Made by a program: the position numbers and the translations under genes. From an uncultured Collinsella sp. (GTDB taxonomy: Bacteria > Actinomycetota > Coriobacteriia > Coriobacteriales > Coriobacteriaceae), in NCBI GenBank assembly GCA_900768435.1, contig CAAGCW010000026.1, positions 148,630-212,629 on the forward strand: a stretch of 64,000 nt of DNA. Reading direction: 5' to 3'. Position 1 is the stretch's first letter, and each line of letters opens with the position of its first letter. Shown here piece after piece: positions 42,549-52,400 of the stretch. The notes below the pieces were generated by a model. That model was not told the DNA's origin and did not search any database. It was given only the letters and a program-made list of their open reading frames with translations.

Positions 42549-44726
42549 ATGTCCGAGCTGTGCTCCGTGCCGCGCGTCTCGGAGCGCTTTGCCCAGAGCA
42601 ATGCGCTCGACGAGGATATCGCGCGACTCAAATATGTTTCGGGTAAACGTGAGGAGGCCCTTCGCCGTCTGGGAATTCGGACGGTGGGGGACCTCCTTCT
42701 CCATATCCCTCATCGATACCTCGACTTTACGCGCTCCTGGTCCATCGAGATGGCGCCCATCGGTACCGTGTGCACCATCATCGCAACGGTCGACCGTATC
42801 GTCCAAAAGCAGCCTCGTCCGCACATGCAGGTGACCGAGGTCTCACTCGTTGACGAGACGGGCGTGCTGCAGGTCGCCTTTTTCCGCCAGCCCTGGATTG
42901 CCCAGCAGCTTAAGCAGGGCGACCGCCTGGTCGTAATGGGTAAGGTCGAGTTTGCCTACGGCTTTAAGCAGATGGCCTCGCCGCACTTTGAAAAGCTTGA
43001 GGAAGGGCGCGCCGCGGGCACTATCCTGCCGGTCCATTACGTGAGTGACGGCGTGAGTCAGGCATGGATGCGCCGTATCGTAAGTGGCGCGCTCGAGGTC
43101 GTCGGCAATCCCTTTGATCCCATTCCGGCACGCTTACGCGTTAAACGTCGCCTGATGAGCCATGCCCGTGCCCTTCGATCGATCCACTTTCCCTCGAGCA
43201 TGGCTGAGCGCGATATCGCGCGCGCACGGCTTGCCTACGAGGAGTGCCTCTACCTGCAGCTGGCGCTGCGCCTGCGCAACGACGGCGGCTTGGTCGAAGT
43301 CGCTCCCTACGCCCACGCCGCGGGCGAGCACCTGGCCGCGCTCAAGCAGGCCCTGCCGTTTTCGCTGAGCGACGAGCAGGAGGCCGCGTTCCAAGACATC
43401 CTGCGCGATATGTGCGATGGCGGGCGCGTGATGAACCGCCTGCTGCTGGGCGATGTCGGTACCGGTAAGACCGCCGTTGCCGCTTGCGCGCTGGCTGTGG
43501 CTGCCGATAGCGGCACACAGGCCTGCGTTATGGCGCCCACGGGCGTGCTGGCGCGTCAATATGCCGATAAGACCGGCCCTCTGCTCTCGCAGGCCGGCAT
43601 GTCTTGGGCGCTTCTGACGGGTGCCACGCCGGCCGCAGAGCGCGAGCGCATCCATGCACAGCTGGAATCGGGAGAGCTCGACGTCCTCTTTGGCACCCAT
43701 GCGGTGCTTTCGGATAACGTGGCGTTCAAGCATCTGTCGCTCGTGGTCATCGATGAGCAGCACCGGTTTGGCGTCGGCCAACGCAACGCCCTGCGTGCGA
43801 AGGGCCCTGGTGCCGATCTGCTCGTTATGACGGCAACGCCCATCCCACGTACGCTGGCGCTTTCGGTCTACGGCGATCTGGACACGAGCATCATCCGCCA
43901 TCGGCCCGTCCCTGGCGCTGGCGTGACGACACGCGTGCTTACCGAGTCGAGCCGCGACCTTGCCTATGGCGCCATCCGCGAGGCGCATGAAAAGGGTCAG
44001 CAGGCCTACGTGATTTGCCCGCTCGTGGAGCCGAGTGACTCGGCCGATGATCTGGAGGACGTGCCCGGTATCGCCCGCGACGACGAGGGCCGCGTGACGG
44101 TCCCCGTGCCGCTGCACGATACGGCGACCGAGCTCGATCGCCTGCGTCTGGCGTTGCCGGGTCTTGCCATCGAGCGCCTTCACGGCCGCATGCCAGCGGG
44201 GGAGAAGGACCAGGTTATCGATGCCTTCAAGCGCGGCGAGATCGACGTGCTCGTCTCGACTACGGTGGTCGAGGTGGGCGTCGACGTGCCCAACGCCACC
44301 GTCATGGTCATCGAGAACGGTGAGCGCTTTGGCTTGGCGGCCCTGCACCAGCTGCGCGGCCGCGTGGGCCGCGGCAGCGTGTCGGGCACCTGCCTGGTCA
44401 TGACGCACTCCAAGGGCAACGGCGGCGCTTCGGCGGCGCAAGACCGTCTCCAGTCGCTCGAAAAGACCTCGGACGGCTTTACGCTCGCCCAGATGGACCT
44501 TTGTCTGCGCCACGAGGGCGAAATCCTGGGGTACCGCCAGCATGGCGGTGTGACTCTGCGCTTTGTCGACCTGGATGCCGACGAGGAGCTGATCGAGTGG
44601 GCCCATTTGGACGCGGTCGAGCTCTTGCGGTATGCTTGCAACCTTGACTCCGTGGCGACGCGCCCCCTGCGCGATGCGGTCGCCATGCGATATCGACACA
44701 TTTTTAAGGAGGTCAGCGGAGGATGA
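42549..44726 (+). CDS. recG: ATP-dependent DNA helicase RecG
   Basis: 725 aa. N-terminal wedge/OB domain (TVCTIIATVDRIVQKQPRPH), Walker A GDVGTGKTAVAACAL, DEQH box (VVIDEQHRFGVGQRNAL), TATPIPRTLAL, VEVGVDVPNATVMVIENGERFG and QLRGRVGRG. Remodels stalled forks and Holliday junctions. Starts 10 bases after the fakA-like stop; its stop overlaps rsmD. Confidence 0.96.
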   Translation: MSELCSVPRVSERFAQSNALDEDIARLKYVSGKREEALRRLGIRTVGDLLLHIPHRYLDFTRSWSIEMAPIGTVCTIIATVDRIVQKQPRPHMQVTEVSLVDETGVLQVAFFRQPWIAQQLKQGDRLVVMGKVEFAYGFKQMASPHFEKLEEGRAAGTILPVHYVSDGVSQAWMRRIVSGALEVVGNPFDPIPARLRVKRRLMSHARALRSIHFPSSMAERDIARARLAYEECLYLQLALRLRNDGGLVEVAPYAHAAGEHLAALKQALPFSLSDEQEAAFQDILRDMCDGGRVMNRLLLGDVGTGKTAVAACALAVAADSGTQACVMAPTGVLARQYADKTGPLLSQAGMSWALLTGATPAAERERIHAQLESGELDVLFGTHAVLSDNVAFKHLSLVVIDEQHRFGVGQRNALRAKGPGADLLVMTATPIPRTLALSVYGDLDTSIIRHRPVPGAGVTTRVLTESSRDLAYGAIREAHEKGQQAYVICPLVEPSDSADDLEDVPGIARDDEGRVTVPVPLHDTATELDRLRLALPGLAIERLHGRMPAGEKDQVIDAFKRGEIDVLVSTTVVEVGVDVPNATVMVIENGERFGLAALHQLRGRVGRGSVSGTCLVMTHSKGNGGASAAQDRLQSLEKTSDGFTLAQMDLCLRHEGEILGYRQHGGVTLRFVDLDADEELIEWAHLDAVELLRYACNLDSVATRPLRDAVAMRYRHIFKEVSGG

Positions 44727-45379
44727 GAATCATCGGCGGCGAATGGCGCGGTCGTAAGATCGAGGAGCCCCGTGGTCGCGATGTCACCCGTCCCACGACC
44801 GATCGCGTGCGCGAGGCATGCGCATCTATGGTCATGTCGGCATTCGACTTCGATCTGGACGAGGTCCGCGTGCTGGACGCCTTTGGCGGCTCCGGTGCCT
44901 TAGGGTTAGAGATGCTCTCACGTGGTGCCCGCTCGCTAACGACGTTCGAGATCGATCGGAATGCCGCGCGGCTCATTACCAAGAATATCGAGTCGCTCTG
45001 CCGTGACCGTGCGCGTTGGCGCGTGATAACGGGCGACATGCTGGCGAGTGCCTCGCGCGGTCGTGTGCCGGGCGGCCCCTTTGATCTGGTCCTGCTCGAC
45101 CCGCCCTATGCTTTTGGTGCCGAGCCGGTCGAGGAGCTGCTGCAGAAGCTGGCTCAGCAGGGTCTGCTTGCACCTGGCGCTTATGCCCTGTTTGAGCATG
45201 CCGCCGCCGATGCGGGCGCGCATCCGGCAGGCTTTGAGATCGTGCGCGAGAAGCGCTACGGCATTACCTCGGTCGACCTGCTTCGTTGGGTCGGCGATGA
45301 CGATGGTGAGGAAGATTGCGCTGGCACCGATGCTCACAACAACGATGCCACGACGTTTCAGGAGGACGACCATGAATGA
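44723..45379 (+). CDS. rsmD: 16S rRNA (guanine-966-N2)-methyltransferase
   Basis: 218 aa, ATG overlapping the recG stop by 4 bases. Motifs: MRIIGGEWRGRKIEEP, RPTTDRVREACASM, SAM loop VLDAFGGSGALGLEML, catalytic DPPY in LVLLDPPYAFG. Methylates G966. A ~25-residue acidic tail (DDDGEEDCAGTDAHNNDATT) extends beyond the family core. Overlaps coaD, its usual partner. Confidence 0.92.
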   Translation: MRIIGGEWRGRKIEEPRGRDVTRPTTDRVREACASMVMSAFDFDLDEVRVLDAFGGSGALGLEMLSRGARSLTTFEIDRNAARLITKNIESLCRDRARWRVITGDMLASASRGRVPGGPFDLVLLDPPYAFGAEPVEELLQKLAQQGLLAPGAYALFEHAAADAGAHPAGFEIVREKRYGITSVDLLRWVGDDDGEEDCAGTDAHNNDATTFQEDDHE

Positions 45380-45869
45380 CACCATCAACCGCGTAATCGT
45401 CCCGGGCACCTTCGATCCCATCACGTTTGGCCACATCGACGTGATTCGCCGTGCCCGCCGCATCTTTCCCAGCGTGATCGTGGCCGTTGCCGAGTCGCAG
45501 GGAAAAAACGGCGTCGGCACCACCTTTATGCTCGATGAGCGCGTGGCGCTGGCCCGTGAGGCGCTCGGTGATATTGACGGCGTCGAGGTGCTACCCTTCA
45601 CCGGCCTCTTGGTCGATTTTGCCCGCGAACAGGGAGCAGGAGCCGTGGTCAAGGGCCTGCGTGCCATGACCGACTTTGAGTACGAGTTACAGCAGGCCGA
45701 CCTTAACTACCGCCTGGATAACGAGCTGGAGTCCATCTTCGTCATGAGTGCGCCGCAGTACGGCTATATCTCGAGCTCGGTGGTTCGCCAGATTGCCTCG
45801 CTCGGTAGTGACGTCTCCAATTTTGTTCCGCCCAATGTGGTCAAGGCGCTCAAACATCGCTTTTCGTGA
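45372..45869 (+). CDS. coaD: Phosphopantetheine adenylyltransferase
   Basis: 165 aa from the ATG at 45372 within the rsmD end (GGAGGACGACC before it). Nucleotidyltransferase motif VPGTFDPITFGHIDVIRRA, KGLRAMTDFEYELQQADLN and ISSSVVRQIASLG. Penultimate step of coenzyme A synthesis. Coupled to rsmD, a very common pairing. Confidence 0.95.
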   Translation: MNDTINRVIVPGTFDPITFGHIDVIRRARRIFPSVIVAVAESQGKNGVGTTFMLDERVALAREALGDIDGVEVLPFTGLLVDFAREQGAGAVVKGLRAMTDFEYELQQADLNYRLDNELESIFVMSAPQYGYISSSVVRQIASLGSDVSNFVPPNVVKALKHRFS

Positions 45870-45937
45870 CGTTTTTTAATGCCTGGTGGCATGTGGTAAA
45901 CTAACACGATGATATGTTACCTATGAAAGGAGACCGG

Positions 45938-46435
45938 ATGCCGGGCGAGAATTTTCCTGGCGACAGGATCGTGAGTCTTGTCGACGAGCTCGAGGGGCTC
46001 ATCGAAGAGGCTAAGACGCCGTTCGGCAAGAACGCCCAGATGAAGGTTATCGATGCCGACGTCTTCTTTAACATCCTCGACGAGATCCGCATGAGCTATC
46101 CCGAGGAATGGCAGAAGTCCCGCCGTATCCTCAAGGAGCGCGAGGAGCTTATGGCTTCCGCCGCCGCTCAGGCCGATTCCATCATCGCCGATGCTCAGCA
46201 GCAGGCCCTTACCATTGCCGGTGAGCAGGAGATCGTCCGCTTAGCGCAGCAGCAGGCCGACGATATTCGCGACCGTGCCCAGCAGTATGAGCGCGAGACG
46301 CGCTATGCCGCCGAGGATTACGCCGAGCAGGTCTTTACGCACCTCGAGGAGAACCTCAAGAGCCTGACCGGCACCGTCACCCGTTGCCGTCAGCAGCTCA
46401 ACGAGGGTGCCGCCCAGCAGAATGGTCAGTGGTAA
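45938..46435 (+). CDS. Coiled-coil protein, V-type ATPase subunit H/DivIVA-like
   Basis: 165 aa. The ATG at 45938 has AAAGGAG at 45925-45931. N-terminal IVSLVDELEGLIEEAKT with a K-V-I-D-A-D-V-F pattern, then a long Ala/Gln/Glu-rich coiled coil (~60-150). Often labelled vacuolar-type ATPase subunit H-like in Actinobacteria; no ATPase genes are near. Position between coaD and DUF177 is conserved in Gram-positive high-GC genomes. Function unproven; possibly cell-division related. Confidence 0.6.
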   Translation: MPGENFPGDRIVSLVDELEGLIEEAKTPFGKNAQMKVIDADVFFNILDEIRMSYPEEWQKSRRILKEREELMASAAAQADSIIADAQQQALTIAGEQEIVRLAQQQADDIRDRAQQYERETRYAAEDYAEQVFTHLEENLKSLTGTVTRCRQQLNEGAAQQNGQW

Positions 46436-46989
46436 TGGCTGAGTTCCCGAGCGTTACCGTCGATCTTTCCGAGCAGCTCGAGTTTCCTGGAGACTCGTAT
46501 CCGCTGACCGGCAAGGTCGATGTCGCCACCTATACGGTGGGCGAGAAGGAGTACCAGCTACAGGACGGCATTCACTACGATGTGGTCTTTACCAACGCCG
46601 GCACCGGTGTTCTGCTTACGGGCATGGTCCGCGCGCACGCAACCGGTGAGTGCGACCGTTGCCTGGAGCCCGCTTCGTTTGATATTGCCGGTGAGATCGA
46701 GGAATTCTATCTCTTTAACGAGCCCGAGGACCCCGAGGCCTACGAAGATGGCTACGAGTTACTGGGCGAGGATCGCATCGTCGATCTGGGTGAGCCCATC
46801 AACGACGCGGTCGTCATGGACACGCCGTTCGTTGTCCTGTGCAAGCCCGATTGTCGCGGCCTATGCCCCACTTGCGGCATCAATCTCAACGTCGAGCAAT
46901 GCGATTGCGCCGCTCAAGCAGAGGCCGAATGGGCCGCTGCCACGGAAAATCCATTTGCAGCATTGAAGAATCTCAAGCTTGACGAGTAA
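46435..46989 (+). CDS. DUF177 (YceD) family protein
   Basis: 184 aa; its ATG overlaps the previous stop (TAATG). Contains GECDRCLEPASFDI, TPFVVLCKPDCRGLCPTCG and CDC near the C-terminus, the metal-binding Cys pattern of YceD/DUF177. The family is linked to 23S rRNA accumulation and always sits just upstream of rpmF, as here. Confidence 0.88.
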   Translation: MAEFPSVTVDLSEQLEFPGDSYPLTGKVDVATYTVGEKEYQLQDGIHYDVVFTNAGTGVLLTGMVRAHATGECDRCLEPASFDIAGEIEEFYLFNEPEDPEAYEDGYELLGEDRIVDLGEPINDAVVMDTPFVVLCKPDCRGLCPTCGINLNVEQCDCAAQAEAEWAAATENPFAALKNLKLDE

Positions 46990-47053
46990 AACTGTGGTAG
47001 TATCGCTACTTGCGCGTAATCGCCACACTGGATAGTTCATAAGGAAGGTCACT

Positions 47054-47233
47054 ATGCCCGTACCTAAACAAAAGCAGGGTCGTATCCGCACTCACACCCG
47101 CCGTTCCGCCAACATGAAGATCTCGGCTGCGGCTCAGTCCACGTGCCCCCGTTGCGGTGCTGTTAAGCTCCCGCACCACGTGTGCCCCAGCTGCGGTTTC
47201 TACAAGGACCGCGAGGTTATCGTTACCGAGTAA
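47054..47233 (+). CDS. rpmF: 50S ribosomal protein L32
   Basis: 59 aa, shorter than a typical open-frame cutoff. MPVPKQKQGRIRTHTRRS start and zinc ribbon CPRCGAVKLPHHVCPSCG (two CxxC) identify L32. AAGGAAGG precedes the ATG. Zinc-binding paralogue form (all four Cys kept). Confidence 0.95.
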   Translation: MPVPKQKQGRIRTHTRRSANMKISAAAQSTCPRCGAVKLPHHVCPSCGFYKDREVIVTE

Positions 47234-47273
47234 CTGTATACTCTGGATGCGATGCCGTTCCAACTGGAACCAC

Positions 47274-47303
47274 AATGGCCGGCTCAATGAGTCGGCCATT
47301 TTT
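47274..47303 (+). terminator. Terminator between rpmF and plsX
   Basis: AATGGCCGGCTC-AAT-GAGTCGGCCATT (12 bp, one G-U) then TTTTG. It ends five bases before the plsX ribosome site, so readthrough or partial termination probably sets the plsX level. Confidence 0.8.
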
Positions 47304-47320
47304 GTATAAGGAGTATGTAT

Positions 47321-48340
47321 ATGAGTAACGTTCGCGTTTGTGTAGACGTTGTGGGTGGAGACGAGAAGCCACAGGTTGTCCTCGACGGTATCGAGGCGGC
47401 GCTTGCGGCTGATCCCGATATCGAGGTCTTGGCCGTCGGTCCCGCAGAGATCGTGAACCCCTTTGCCGCGGCTCACGCTCGCGTTGAGGCCTTGGAGGCG
47501 CCCGATGTCATCGCCATGGATGACGATCCCATTCGAGCCGTGATGACCAAGCGCAAGTCCTCGATCGTGCTTGCCTGCCGCGCTATCAAGAAGGGTAACG
47601 CGGACGCGTTCTTCTCTGCCGGCTCCACCGGCGCCATGACCGCTGCCGCTACCGCCTACGTGACGCCGTTTCGCTATCAGGCCGAGGGTAAGAAGCAGCC
47701 GGTGCGTCCGTGCCTCACCAATGCACTGCCCAACCGCGCCGGCGGCCTGACGGTCCTGTGCGACATGGGCGCCAACCCCGATGTCGAGGTCGACGACATG
47801 GTGCGTTTTGCCCAGATGGGTAGCGCCTATGCGCGCGTCGTCTTGGGCATTGAACATCCCCGCGTCGGTCTGCTCGGCAACGGTACCGAGGATGAGAAGG
47901 GCTCCAACTTTACCAAGGCGTGCTTCCCGGCCATGAAGGCCGCGGTTCCCGGCTTTGTGGGCAACTGCGAGGGTACCGACCTGACCTCGGGTAACTTTGA
48001 CGTCGTCGTTGCCGATGGCATGTCGGGCAACATCGCGCTCAAGGCGACCGAGGGCGCCGCTAAGTTTTTGCTGCAAGAGCTCAAGGGTGCCTTTATGGCT
48101 TCGCTCGGCACCAAGATCGCCGCGCTGCTCATCAAAAAGCAGATGCGCGAGATCAAGGCAAAGCTCTCGGGCGATGCTAAGGGCGGCGCCATTCTGCTGG
48201 GCCTGCGTGGCGTGGTCCTGATCGGTCACGGTGCCACCTCGGTCGAGGCCGTCAAAAACGGTACGCTCGCCGCGGCGGAGGCCGTGCGCGCCGGGCTTGT
48301 CGAGAACGTCGCCAACTCTATGGACGGCATCGTTTTGTAG
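47321..48340 (+). CDS. plsX: Phosphate acyltransferase PlsX
   Basis: 339 aa. The ATG at 47321 is preferred to 47315 because AAGGAG (47308-47313) is then correctly spaced. RVCVDVVGGDEKPQVVLDGI start, FFSAGSTGAMTAAATAYV, PNRAGGLTVLCDMGANPDV and GLLGNGTEDEKGSNF. Makes acyl-phosphate from acyl-ACP for PlsY. acpP is next; fab genes, often here, are absent. The family's usual DxxGGD is VDVVGGDE. Confidence 0.94.
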   Translation: MSNVRVCVDVVGGDEKPQVVLDGIEAALAADPDIEVLAVGPAEIVNPFAAAHARVEALEAPDVIAMDDDPIRAVMTKRKSSIVLACRAIKKGNADAFFSAGSTGAMTAAATAYVTPFRYQAEGKKQPVRPCLTNALPNRAGGLTVLCDMGANPDVEVDDMVRFAQMGSAYARVVLGIEHPRVGLLGNGTEDEKGSNFTKACFPAMKAAVPGFVGNCEGTDLTSGNFDVVVADGMSGNIALKATEGAAKFLLQELKGAFMASLGTKIAALLIKKQMREIKAKLSGDAKGGAILLGLRGVVLIGHGATSVEAVKNGTLAAAEAVRAGLVENVANSMDGIVL

Positions 48341-48464
48341 GAGCGAGTTAGAGCGCCGTTATGTGCCTCGCGGCCTTCGTCGTGGGGTAGAATCAAAACC
48401 GTGTCTTGGCGCTGCGCTTGCGGCGCCAGCTCGTTGATGTTCACGCAATACGAGAGGAAGCGCT

Positions 48465-48707
48465 ATGGACCGCTCCGAAATCTTCGATAAGATCGCCGAA
48501 GTCGCCGCTGACGTTCTGGGCGTCGATGTCGCCGACATTAGCGACGAGACTACCTTTGACGATCTCGATGCCGATTCGCTCGAGCGCCTGCAGCTGGTGA
48601 CGGCCATCGAGGACGAGTTCGACCTCGAGATCGATGACGAGACCCTGCTGTCGCTCAACTCTGTCGCCGACGCTGTCGACGCTATTGAAAACGCCAAGGA
48701 GGCCTAA
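48465..48707 (+). CDS. acpP: Acyl carrier protein
   Basis: 80 aa, acidic four-helix protein. Phosphopantetheine site DADSLERLQLV (Ser38). GAGAGGAAG-type ribosome site upstream and TAGAAT at 48388 as a possible -10. Carries acyl chains for lipid synthesis. Confidence 0.95.
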   Translation: MDRSEIFDKIAEVAADVLGVDVADISDETTFDDLDADSLERLQLVTAIEDEFDLEIDDETLLSLNSVADAVDAIENAKEA

Positions 48708-48710
48708 GTC

Positions 48711-49436
48711 TTGGCATTATCTGAACGACTCGCGCGCGCCCAGGAAATCCTGGGCCACGAGTTCAATAACAAGGTGCTGCTGCGCGCGGCGCTCACGCAC
48801 CCCTCTGCCGTGGAAGGTCAGCCCGTCTCGGCGAGCTATGAGCGCCTTGAGTTTTTGGGCGATTCCATTTTGGGCGCCGTGGTTGCCCGCTCGCTCTTTG
48901 AGTCCTATCCGGAGTTTGACGAGGGCAAGCTTACGCGCCTGAAGGTGTCGCTCGTCTCGGGCGCCACGCTGTCCGAGGTGTCCCATGAGCTGGGCATCGA
49001 CGACATCATCATCTTTGGTGCCTCCGAGACCGGCACGGGCGCGCGCGGTCTGCACTCGGCGCTCGAGAACGTCTACGAGTCGCTCGTGGGCGCTCTGTAC
49101 CTGGATGCCGGCTGGGATGCGGCGGCGGAGTTTATCCACCGTACACTCAAGCCGCACCTGGCTTCCGAGCGTGCCGAGCATCCCGCGAACCCTAAGTCGT
49201 TCTTGCAGGAGTGCGTGCAGGCCGACGGCCACGAGCCTCCGGCGTACAAGCTCGTTGGCTCTGAGGGCCCGGCGCACGCACCGACCTTTACCGCCGTGGT
49301 GCTCATCGACGGTATCCGCCAGGGCCGCGGCACCGGTTCCTCCAAGAAGGAGGCCGAGGGTGCTGCTGCGCTCGAGGCGCTTGATCGCATGGGTTACACC
49401 ACCAACGGCGTGATTCTCAACAAGAAGCCTGTTTAA
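48711..49436 (+). CDS. rnc: Ribonuclease III
   Basis: 241 aa from a TTG start at 48711, with AAGGAGG at 48697-48703. Catalytic region YERLEFLGDSILGAVVARSL, second acidic site ENVYESLVGALYLDAGWD, and C-terminal dsRNA-binding domain (PKSFLQECVQADGHEPPAY, GSSKKEAEGAAALEALDRM). Processes rRNA precursors. Three bases after acpP, with smc following. Confidence 0.95.
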   Translation: MALSERLARAQEILGHEFNNKVLLRAALTHPSAVEGQPVSASYERLEFLGDSILGAVVARSLFESYPEFDEGKLTRLKVSLVSGATLSEVSHELGIDDIIIFGASETGTGARGLHSALENVYESLVGALYLDAGWDAAAEFIHRTLKPHLASERAEHPANPKSFLQECVQADGHEPPAYKLVGSEGPAHAPTFTAVVLIDGIRQGRGTGSSKKEAEGAAALEALDRMGYTTNGVILNKKPV

Positions 49437-49446
49437 GCGAGGAGCC

Positions 49447-52400
49447 GTGTATCTCAAGTCCCTCACGCTCAAAGGGTTCAAGTCGTTTGCCGACCGCGCC
49501 CATATGACGTTTGAGCCGGGCCTGACCGTCATCGTCGGTCCCAACGGCTCGGGAAAATCGAACATCTCCGACTCGATTCTGTGGGTCCTGGGCGAGCAGA
49601 GCGCCAAGCAGCTGCGCGGCCAGGCCATGGAAGACGTCATCTTCTCGGGCTCGTCGGCGCGCAAGCCGGTGGGTGTGGCCGAGGTCACGCTGGTGCTCGA
49701 CAACTCGGACCATATGCTGCCCGTCGACTTTGACGAGGTGGCCATCACCCGCCGCATGTATCGCTCGGGCGAGAGTGAGTACCTCATCAACTCGAGCCCG
49801 TGCCGCCTGATGGACATCCAGGACATCCTGCACGATTCGGGACTGGGCAAGGATACGCATTCCATCATCAGCCAGGGCAAGCTCGATGCCATTTTGCAGA
49901 GCCGCCCCGAGGAGCGCCGTGCCCTTATTGAGGAGGCCGCCGGCATCTCCAAACACAAGCGCCGCAAGGAGCGTGCGCTCAAAAAGATCAAGTCGATGGA
50001 CGAGCACCTGACCCGTGCCCGCGATATCAACAAGGAGATCGCCCGTCAGTTGCGACCGCTGGAGCGTCAGGTCGATCGCGCGCGCAAGTACAAAGAGTTG
50101 TCCTCGCGCGCGAACGAGCTTACGCAGATGCTGGCCGTCGACGAGCTTCGTTCGTTGCAGTCGCAGTGGAACGACCTGGAGAGTCGTTCCAAGGAGGGCG
50201 CTGCCGAGCTTGAGCTTGCGCAGTACCGCTTGGGCGAAAAGGAACGCGAGCTCGAGAAGCTCCAGGTCATGCTCGAGGAAAAGGGCCTGTTTGTGGGCGA
50301 TCTGGGCGAGCAGCGCCGCCATATGCAAGATGTGGTCGGCCGCATTAACTCCGATATGCGCCTGCTCGAGGAAAAGGGCCACAACATGGTGTCGCGCCTG
50401 TCCGACATGCGCGGCCAGATCTCGAGCTCCGAGCATCAGCGCCGTCGCGTGGTCGAGGAGCTCGAGGATGCACGTGCCCAGCTTGAGGAAGTTACCGGTG
50501 CGCACATGCAGGCCCAGGACGACGTTGACGCCGCCGGACCTGCCGCCGCCGAGCTCCACGAGCGTCGCGTTGCGCTCGATAATCAGATTTCGCAGCTCAC
50601 GCGCGAGCAGCGCGATGTGCAGCGCGTTGCCGATAATGCTGCGCTTGAGCTTGCCAAGGTAAAGGATTCGCTTTCCAATGCCGAGGTCGAGGACAACATG
50701 TACGCCTCGCGCCTGGAGCAGATCGACGAGCAGCTCGAGGAGGTCACGGCCTCGCTTGAGAGCCGTCGCGACCGCGCTGAGGAGCTCGACGGTGCACTCG
50801 ATCAGGCCCGCCAAGCCCAGATAGATGCGCGCGAGGCCACCGAGGTCGCTCGTGCGGCCCTTAAGGATTTGCGTAATCGCGAGAGCGAGGTGCGCAACAA
50901 ACTGTCCGAGGTGCGCTCGGAGCTTTCCAGCCAAAAGAAGCTTGATGCTCGCATGGCCGACAGCTCGCCGCTCGTAAGCCGTCTGGTGGGCGCGCTGGGC
51001 GACGATGTCTCGGGTCGTCTGGGCGATGTGCTCGAGGCACCTCGTGAGCTTGAGGGCCTGGTTGAGCAGCTGCTCGCCGGCGATATCGATGCCCTGTTGT
51101 TCGATAACGCTGCCGCACTTGAGCGCGCCGGTCGCGCCGCTCTGGACCAGAAGAAGGCCTCGGGCGAGGCGCTGCTGGTGGCGCGCAGCGTGAGTGGCTC
51201 TGCGGCTGCCGAGGGTGCCGCCGGTACCCGTCTTGTTGATCGTCTGTCCGTGCGTGCGGGCTACGGTCCGGTCGTCGAGGCATTGCTCGGCGGCTATTAC
51301 GTGGTCGATGACTTGGCTGCCGCGCTGTCCGCGCCGGTCGTTGATGGCGTGACCTATGTGACTCCCGATGGCGCCCGCGTTGCCTTCGGCGGCCTGGTTC
51401 GCGTGGGGCTTGATGCCGGCGAGGCTTCGGGCGCCCTGGAGCGCAAGCGTCGTATCCGCGAGCTGGAAGGCCTGGAGCCCGATCTTGCTGCCGCGTTTGA
51501 GCATGTTTCTGATCAGGTCGTCGAGGCCAATGCGGCCGTTGAGGAGGCCCGTGCTGCCGAGGGCGATGCTGCCGGCGAGATTGCCCGCCTTGAGGGCGAG
51601 CGTCGCTCCCTGCTGTCCGAGATCGGCCGCCTGGAGCAGAGTGCTAACAATGCCGAGGTCGAGCGGGTACGGATTTCTAAGCGCCGCGAGCAGGCTGCCG
51701 AGGCCGTTCGTGCCGCACGTCCGCGCGTGGATGAACTTACCCGTTCGCGTGACGAGGCCCGTGCGCAGGCGAGCGACTTAGGCTTGCAGATTGCCGAGGC
51801 CAACGACGAGCTCGATCGCGTGCGCCGTGACGATTCTGAGGCAGCCGGTAAGCTCGCCGACGCCAAGGTGTGCCTGGCCCAGACGAGCGAGCGTCTTCGT
51901 TCTCTGAGGGGCCGCGTGCCCGACCTGGAGCATCGCCTGGAGGGCATCGACCGCCGTATCCGCGGAACACGCCAGGCCTCGCGCTCGCTTGAGCTGCTGC
52001 GCCTTCGCGTCGATCCCATGCACGAGCGCTATTCTGCCCTGTTGGAGCGCGCCTCGGACTGGGCTGCGCGCCTGCGCGATCAGGCTTCGCTCGAGGAAGC
52101 GGACTCGGCTTCGCTTAAGAAGACCATCGAGGACGCCAAGACCGAGGTCGCCCGCGCCAAAGAGAGGGTCGATGCTGCCGCCACGACGCAAAATGAGTTC
52201 AAGGTGGCGCGCGGCAAGCTCGAGGTGCAGGTCGAGGCTGCCATCAAGGCCATCACCGCTGACGGTACCACGGTGCTCGAGGAAGCGCTCATGCTGCCGG
52301 CGCCCACCGACCGCGACGCCGCCGAGCGCGAGCTCAACCAACTCGTGCGCCAAATCAACAATCTGGGCCCCGTGAACCAGGTTGCCATGGAGGAGTACGA

